From Istiophorus platypterus (lineage: Eukaryota > Chordata > Actinopteri > Istiophoriformes > Istiophoridae): a stretch of DNA of 64,000 bases. Below are positions 58,837 to 64,000 of the stretch, one piece after another. The translations under genes and the position numbers were made by a program. The DNA lies in the NCBI GenBank assembly GCA_016859345.1, contig CM029119.1, positions 1,898,109 through 1,962,108 of the forward strand, read 5' to 3'. Position 1 is the stretch's first letter, and every line of letters starts with the position of its first letter. The notes under the pieces were generated by a model. The model ran no database searches, was not told the DNA's origin, and saw nothing but the letters and a program-made list of their open reading frames with translations.

Positions 58837-58952
58837 GTATAAAAGTTATGAATGCATAGGTATTACCATGCTGTAAAATTGCATCTCTCGTGGACCTCTT
58901 GGTGGAGGCTGAAGCTGCTTCAGGACTGTTCCATCTGGATGCTGTAAAATAC
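49403..58952 (-). CDS. ipmk: Inositol polyphosphate multikinase (lacks first exon)
   Basis: Phosphorylates inositol phosphates (IP3 to IP4 and IP5) and can also act as a PI3-kinase; mainly nuclear in animals. In transcript order the exons are 58952-58867, 55808-55712, 55397-55225, 50968-50887 and 50211-49403 (1247 nt). Phases join throughout and give 415 residues to TAA at 49405-49403. Diagnostic features are GILQHPDGTVLKQLQPPPRG, LPKYYGTWSS, the catalytic PxxxDxKxG motif as PCIMDVKLGQRSYDPFAS, KYPLMEEIGFLVLGMR, AKFFHNGVCLRKDAVSASIH, FYASSLLFVYEG and near the C-terminus VEVRMIDFAHVF. The last exon is enlarged by Ser-, Asn- and Glu/Arg-rich low-complexity stretches between SSLLFVYEG and the IDF motif. 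Exon 1 (about 60 residues in mammals) was not found up to 64000. A possible poly(A) signal (AATAAA on minus) is at 48177-48182. Confidence 0.96.
50829..50883. repeat. (CA)n microsatellite at an IPMK splice donor
   Basis: About 26 CA units with AAAC interruptions. On the minus strand the donor G|GTATGTGTGTG runs straight into it. Confidence 0.95.
50887..50968 (-). CDS. ipmk: IPMK exon (82 nt)
   Basis: Minus strand: acceptor TATTTCAG|GTATAT, donor GATG|GTATGT. It encodes VYKVCSDTFDSFDQHYGRGL and VKDTIKD, aligned with the QHYGRSLTKETIKDG region of mammalian IPMK. Confidence 0.94.
51590..51790. repeat. Solo Tc1-like terminal repeat
   Basis: CTAAACAATTAATGTGATAT to GTCCAAATACTTATGGACAA closely matches the right end of the Tc1-like element at 17617-19180 (19030-19175). 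No transposase lies beside it. It sits in an IPMK intron. Confidence 0.6.
52680..52930. repeat. Dispersed ACTT-rich teleost repeat, reverse copy
   Basis: TTACTTGAACTACTTTATGC TTCTAGTCCACTACATTTG is the reverse complement of the family seen at 34255-34530. Confidence 0.5.
53873..53928. repeat. (GT)n microsatellite
   Basis: Imperfect GT/TTTGT repeat in an IPMK intron. Confidence 0.85.
54820..54955 (+). mobile_element. LINE 3' end fragment, copy 3
   Basis: CCCCCAGGATGAGCTGGAAG ... AGAGGGACATCTGAACCATG ... AATGGATGGATGAATAA is the extreme 3' end of the LINE family seen at 10866-12160 and 29640-30830, here in plus orientation. Confidence 0.55.
55225..55397 (-). CDS. ipmk: IPMK exon with the catalytic PxxxDxKxG motif
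   Basis: Minus strand: acceptor TGACTCAG|ACCTAT, donor ATGAGG|GTGAGT. It encodes LYLKLEDVTRRFVKPCIMDV, KLGQRSYDPFASQEK and KYPLMEEIGFLVLGMR. The Asp and Lys of PCIMDVKLG are the substrate-binding and catalytic residues of the inositol phosphate kinase family. Confidence 0.96.
55712..55808 (-). CDS. ipmk: IPMK exon (97 nt)
   Basis: Minus strand: acceptor GTCTCCCAG|GTGTAT, donor AATG|GTAAGA. It encodes VYAEDCCDPCLIELQTHLPK and YYGTWSSPDSPN, matching the ELRKYLPKYYGIW region of mammals. Confidence 0.94.
55968..56040. repeat. Perfect 26-bp inverted repeat
   Basis: AAAATAAATACATAAAATAA ATCAGT at 55968-55993 is repeated as an exact reverse complement at 56015-56040, with a 21-nt spacer. It lies in an IPMK intron. 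Confidence 0.9.
56390..56725 (-). mobile_element. Tc1-like transposase fragment, inverted copy
   Basis: The reverse complement of 56595-56725 closely matches 25395-25510. The low-coordinate end (CTGAGTGCACCCCTGG near 56400) looks like a terminal repeat. It sits in an IPMK intron. Confidence 0.55.
56755..57690 (+). mobile_element. L2/Maui-type LINE fragment
   Basis: The plus strand encodes NLGVVFHQDMSFNSHIKQTS (56930 onward), YVAKFRHLLSQ, and FCTGSMXVKSRIKLKIFLLT-like sequence with YKAFHDQATSYLIKP near 57190-57290. This order is the C-terminal part of L2-clade LINE reverse transcriptases. A (TA)n insertion at 56862-56922 and stops show decay. The 3' ATT-rich tail resembles that of 5225-5910. 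Confidence 0.6.
58781..58834. repeat. (GT)n microsatellite
   Basis: About 26 GT units, 32 bp downstream (on the minus strand) of the IPMK exon donor at 58867. Confidence 0.95.
58867..58952 (-). CDS. ipmk: IPMK exon (86 nt, first one visible)
   Basis: Minus strand: acceptor TGTCGCAG|GTATTT, donor AGCATG|GTAATA. It encodes ILQHPDGTVLKQLQPPPRG and PREMQFYSM, close to mammalian IPMK exon 2. It starts two bases into a Gly codon, so an upstream coding exon must exist. Confidence 0.95.
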
Positions 58953-60645
58953 CTGCGACAGACACAAAGATGGCACTGAATATTAAAAAAAAGCAAGGCA
59001 AAGTTCAGCAATGCAAGGATGCTTGTTGGAGCAGGAAAGAAAACAAGTTACAGCTGACAGAAGGACCCAGTCATCTGTCTCCAACTCTTGTTTTAGCACA
59101 TCAGTGTTAAAATATTGAAGTACAGTAAAATTATTTCTGACACCTCAGTTTCATGTTCATCAACAGCTGATTAAGAACTAAATTACCGCAAATAAAAAAA
59201 CAGTCAATTCAACATTAAACACTTCTCTTTCTTTTTGTGCCTTACGTACAGAGGCTAATGTTATTTACTTAATGAAAAACTCTGACATTAATCACACAAA
59301 CACTGAGCTTAGACAGCAGCTATAAATTGCAAGTAAAGATAGATAGAGAGGGCGGAAAACACAAAAAGGGGATTCTTGCAATATATGGTGATGATATTTA
59401 TTAAGATATTTGGCACAGACAGAATAATAATTATAAAGAAAGAGAGATAACATAGAGAGCAGCACGAGGGACTTTGCTCTTTCTATAAAAAAAAGACAAT
59501 GAAACACTGTAGGTTTCCATAAGCTGTCAATGAGAAGCTTCACTCTACCATCATTACCCAACATCCATGCTACATTTACACCACCTGCCACACATCACGC
59601 ATTTTTATTACTTTAATCTGATATATGAAAATTAGTCCTGACCAAGCAAGAGTTACTATCTCTGACAACACACAATAGACCCCCGGCACTGTGTGACGCA
59701 CAAGGACTTTTTTGCCAGACAACTTTCAGTATTTTTTCTCTCAATCACTGCATTAACAACTGCACTGTATAACACTGGAATGAAGGAGGGGGCTGTATTT
59801 TTTACAAAGTGTTATTATTTGTCTGAATTATAGTTTATTAGATTAGTCAGGAGACAGAAAATTAATCAGCAAGTTTTCTGACAATAATTAACTAGTTGAA
59901 TCACTAGTAGCTCTACCAAGGAGGTTATGTTTTAACCTTGGTTGGTTGGTTGGTTAGTTGGTTTATTTGTCAGCAGGATGCTCTACGGAGTGCCAGTATA
60001 GGTTTTCAAGCAAATATGCCATAGATTTGATGTTTCCAGTTTCTTGAATTAAAGAATTTGGTTTTCCTTGTTTTATAATATTGAATACCATAGAACTTTG
60101 GAATCTGGTCTCTTTTTTAAATAAAATAAAACATCTGAAGACGCCATCTTGGATTAATTGTTTATAAAAGTAACCATTAATTTCAGCCCTAGTCTGAAGA
60201 CAGCTTCTATCAGGAGAGACATGGCAGAAAGATATATTTTTAGAGAGCACAAAATGACAAGTGGCTTGTTAAAGACACAATTTTGGCAGAAATTAAATAA
60301 GTTTTATTACTGTTCCTGTGAGGGTTGTGACTAATTAAGTACTAAGTATCTTGCAACTTTATGCTTTTTGTCAACAGGAAAAATGAAGTGTTTGATCATT
60401 AAAGTAAGTTACTAATAGAGCCTGATCAATAATCTGTCAGCCGATTTTATCATCCTGTATTTGCCAATCAAAGATTCATCAGTGTCAGTGTATAGAGTTT
60501 TCATATCTGATATGCACTGAAATTAAAACACTTTTTACACAACATGATGCAGTTGGGGTAGATATTGGGTCAGCACATAGTTTGCCCAACAGAGTGTACT
60601 CCATCACAATTAGTAGCACATGTAGCCGAGTATTGTTGTCTTTTT

Positions 60646-60678
60646 TATATATGTATGTATATATATATATATATATAG

Positions 60679-60765
<87 letters not shown>

Positions 60766-60768
60766 TAA
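60646..60768. repeat. (TA)n microsatellite
   Basis: About 120 bp of TA with scattered GTA/CAT/AGAT interruptions. Low-complexity ORFs on both strands here are artefacts. Confidence 0.95.
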
Positions 60769-62090
60769 AAAATATAAAAAGAATATCAAGTGATATATAC
60801 ATATCAGAATTTACTCCCTAAAATCTGTATCGGTATCGCCCCGGCTCTAGTCATGAAATAGTAATTTGTTCATTGTTGATTTACTTGATGAAGTAAAATT
60901 TTGAGTGGGAGAATCATTTAAGATTACCACTACATTTTGCTCCCTTTGCAAGCCTACTTCCAGTGTAGAAAGAAAATAAGATGATGAGTCTCATGTTACA
61001 TCATTACATGCTGACCACAGCTGATTACACATGGACTGAATGAACCTTCAGTGGATAGGATTAGTCTGCTCCTTGGCTGATCGCTAGATTCTCCCAAGAA
61101 CAAAAAGATGTACAAACACACATACACACGCAAATTCAAAATAATATGCAAAACCTCCGAACACAAGTAAAAACAACCAACACACAAAGGATACCTTTGA
61201 AGATACCTTTGTCTGTAAGGTCATCAGTCTCAATCCAGAAATAAAGTGGGGGCAGTGTTATCCCTTCAATGTACAGCTACTGTCCCATTGCTTGAAAAAA
61301 CTGTGAAAGATCCGATCTGCTGTGTGTGTTACTACACATCAACACCATAAACAACAATACGGCAGCCAATACGCACCGTACCATCCATCATCAGTTCAAT
61401 CCACACAACTTCAATCAAAAGTAGTAGTAGAGCAGCAGCCTGGTTGCTCTCTCTCTGTCTACACAGGAGCGTTAAAGCAGTGTTGTGTGCAGCACTCGGA
61501 ACCCAACATGCGCAACCACTGTACTTGTATGCTTAAAATTGAGGAGCATAGACTTGAAGCATAAAAACAGACCTCCAGTCAGGGTTCCAAGCGTACAATG
61601 CACGTGAAATGCTTCCCTTTCAAGGCCTCAGTAGACAGCTGGATTGATTAAAATAGAAGTGCATCTGTTCTGCCCAATGTATTCGAGACAACTGGCAACT
61701 GAACATTGCAATGCAGAAACACTATTCTAACTACATTACATTTTTTATACTCGTTTATAGGTACACTGGCGAAACACATTACACAAGTACGAGTCTTGAA
61801 TTCAAAAAATTCTTTAAGAATTATTCAAAAACATTACTTACATATCAAAAGTTAAAGTTCTCCTCAAGCAGAATGGCCCTTTTTCAGTGTTACATAATAA
61901 AATGCATTCATTCATCAGTTTATTTGGAACACCTAGCTAAAGCTAATGCATTCTAATAGTCAACAATCCTCCTTCACGAAGGTTATAATGTTCAGATATA
62001 ATATCAGATCGCCAATGTGACACTTAGTAAGGCTGCGGGTCAGAAATGTGTCATTTATGTAGGAGACAAAAAGGCTTACTAACGCACCCA

Positions 62091-62148
62091 CAGTCAGCAA
62101 CAGTCAGCAACAGTCAGCAACAGTCAGCAACAGTCAGCAACAGTCAGC
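62091..62148. repeat. 10-bp tandem repeat (CAGTCAGCAA)
   Basis: Five exact copies and a partial sixth of CAGTCAGCAA, with no spacers. Confidence 0.97.
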
Positions 62149-63639
62149 TGACTTGAGACATTGGTCTTGACTGATGAAAGAGGTGTGATAAAGAGACGGA
62201 CTGAAAAATGTGGAGGTCAAAAAAAAAGAGGAAGATACGCACTATATTCACATACAGCTTATATGTGCACAACTGTGTCATGTATGTGACTGGTGTGTGT
62301 ACAGGTTTATCCTGAACATCTAGATCTAACATAGGACGACTATAGTGGTGGTAGAGTTATCATTAACCCGTCAACAGATAAACTGCTGCTGATGAAATTG
62401 CTTAAGCACACTGATTCGGGATTTATCATTAGTACTGGTTTATTACTACTTATTGCTCGGTTAGAATGAGTTTCATACCAAAAGTACTGGTACTGGTCCC
62501 CCTATCATATCTGTCAAACCAAAGTGACCAACTCTCTTTTGGATGTTCTTTGATAATGTGATACAGAACTGACAGGTGATCAGATTAAAAATTGCAGCTT
62601 GAGGCCTATGAGTCCTGTTCTGCCTTTAAAATGAAGAATCGCCATGGAGCACGTGGTGATTCTTTAGGTGAGTACCATTGGACTTTCACCTTTGCTTTTC
62701 TGACTTGCATTAAACACTGTAACTACAATATGATCTAAACACACATATGCACACAAAGCAGAGTTCTGGGGACAGTGAGTTTCATAACCCTTTCTTCTTT
62801 CCTATTAAACTAAGCGTTTTGAAAATGACAGGGGTTGCCAGAGAATTCATGGGACAACCTTGGTTAAATTCAAAACCAAATATATAGCATTGTATACTCT
62901 GTATATGAGCAATCGTTTTACTAGAAAACCTACTAAAAATTTGATATTTTGTATGAAAACAGGCACTGCCCATAATGAATTCACATTTAAACAAAGACCT
63001 ATGGCAGACAGGGAGCCTGGACGCCTAGCGAAACAGTGGGAGGAGTGAAGAGGATCTTTTTCAGTCTGCAGCAGAACAAGCTGCACAGCATTCCAATGCT
63101 CGCTCTTCACCTACTGTGGAGACTGGTTGGGTCTCAATACTGGGTCAATAACTGTCTGTTGGTTTAACTTATGAGGTCTGTGTTAATGATTACTCACTAC
63201 CCAACCCAAGGAGGGGCTGAGATAAGATCATTCCATGTTACTGTCAAATATACTTTGCCACTGCTTCACTGAATATGTCTTTCTATGTCCACTTTGGAAT
63301 GGACACAGAAGACAGAGTACACACTCTCAAATCATCGTCACAACAATATTTTGCAGATTACATAAGAGACATGGACACATTCCCCACAATGCACACATTT
63401 AGATTCCATTCTTCACATTCTTGATCGATGTCACAAAAGTGAAACTTTCTAAATTCCTTAACATGAACTTTTTAAACAATAGAAGTCCAAGCAGGTTTTA
63501 TAGGACTAACTCAGATTTATTGCTTAATTTCTGTTAAGAAAAACTAAACTGCTTCATTTAAGAGATCTTAGAGCATATTAGTATTCATTCTTCAAATTAA
63601 TCACTAGAATTCTGAAACAAACTTAGGTTTAGGGCTCCA

Positions 63640-63900
63640 AATCATGAATGAGTCATTTATCATTTTAATGTATTGATTAATCATCTAGTTTATAGAAATG
63701 AGAGCAGAGTGAAAAATGACAGCCCAAGGTGATGTCTTTGATTGTCTTCTTTTGTCCGACCAACAGTCCAAAATCCAAAGATATTTAGCTTACATTCATA
63801 GACAAACAGATATTCCTCACATTGGAGAAACTTCAACCAGAGAATTTTTTGAAAATTTTACACAATAAATGGATTAGTGCACATTAATTTTCTGTTCATC
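63640..63900. repeat. MITE-like GGGCTGCAACTA repeat fragment
   Basis: GCCCAAGGTGATGTCTTTGA, TTTTGTCCGACCAACAGTCC and AAAATCCAAAGATATTTAGC form the inner part of the same common teleost repeat type as 23288-23615. Confidence 0.5.
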
Positions 63901-63977
63901 AACTAAAAAGAGAAAAAAAGACAGTTACATAGAGCTTTTCTAGTCTTATCAACCAATCAAATTGATTTACACTAACG

Positions 63978-64000
63978 CGCACACACACACACACACACAC
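63978..64000. repeat. (CA)n microsatellite at window end
   Basis: GCGCACACACAC continues to the last base of the window. Confidence 0.9.

Larger units (their letters stand above)
58953..64000. other. Non-coding stretch: IPMK first intron or upstream region
   Basis: No coding exon could be supported. I looked on the minus strand for the first IPMK exon (expected to end near an HQVAGH-type motif) and did not see it. The stretch holds a fish repeat at 59895-60000 (CCAAGGAGGTTATGTTTTAA), microsatellites and a MITE-like fragment at 63640-63900. Confidence 0.5.

Noticed and set aside
60485..60821. Tyr/Ile-rich ORFs on both strands
   Set aside because: Direct translation of a (TA)n microsatellite.
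62091..62148. CRISPR array
   Set aside because: The units are 10 bp and directly adjacent without spacers, in a vertebrate genome.
58953..64000. IPMK exon 1
   Set aside because: No minus-strand segment resembled the expected N-terminal sequence with a phase-1 donor; it probably lies beyond the window.

Overview
The window is vertebrate nuclear DNA, almost certainly from a ray-finned (teleost) fish. Genes are split by AT-rich introns with GT-AG junctions. Between them lie dense Tc1-like transposon fossils, L2/Maui-type and other LINE fragments, a Penelope-like fragment, a tRNA-type SINE, MITE-like repeats and many microsatellites. There are no operons, CRISPR arrays or other prokaryotic features.

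Three protein-coding genes are recognisable by splicing exons by eye. (1) A STAT5 gene on the + strand: 13 coding exons from 4493 to 19461 run from the end of the coiled-coil domain to the stop codon. Its N-terminal exons lie before the window. A long exon-free stretch to about 24365, ending with an AATAAA, may be its 3' UTR. (2) NAGLU (lysosomal alpha-N-acetylglucosaminidase, GH89) on the + strand: a complete six-exon CDS of 753 codons plus stop, from 26058 to 37419. Both catalytic glutamates are present. A short upstream region carries two inverted CCAAT boxes and a TCACATGA motif. (3) IPMK (inositol polyphosphate multikinase) on the - strand: five exons from 58952 down to the stop at 49403. 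The first coding exon was not found and probably lies beyond 64000.

Region by region: 1-4490 is a STAT5 intron with a Penelope-like fossil and a Tc1-like element that keeps both terminal repeats. 4490-19461 holds the STAT5 exons; their introns contain an L2/Maui LINE tail, a reverse-oriented LINE and two Tc1-like fossils. 19462-26000 is 3' UTR and intergenic sequence with MITE-like repeats and a Tc1-like fragment just before the NAGLU promoter. 26058-37419 is NAGLU; its 5.9-kb first intron holds a second copy of the reverse-oriented LINE. 37420-49400 is a repeat-rich spacer with several exon-like segments that I cannot assign. 49403-58952 is IPMK. 58953-64000 has repeats and no exon I can support.

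The genes do not form one pathway: STAT5 is a cytokine-activated transcription factor, NAGLU degrades heparan sulfate, and IPMK phosphorylates inositol phosphates. STAT5 and NAGLU are also close together in human (17q21), so that linkage is old; human IPMK is on another chromosome (10q21). I found no convincing new multi-gene system. The best leads are the unassigned exon-like segments at 42.8-48.1 kb, microsatellites placed directly against splice donors of NAGLU and IPMK, and paired repeats that could support recombination across NAGLU.
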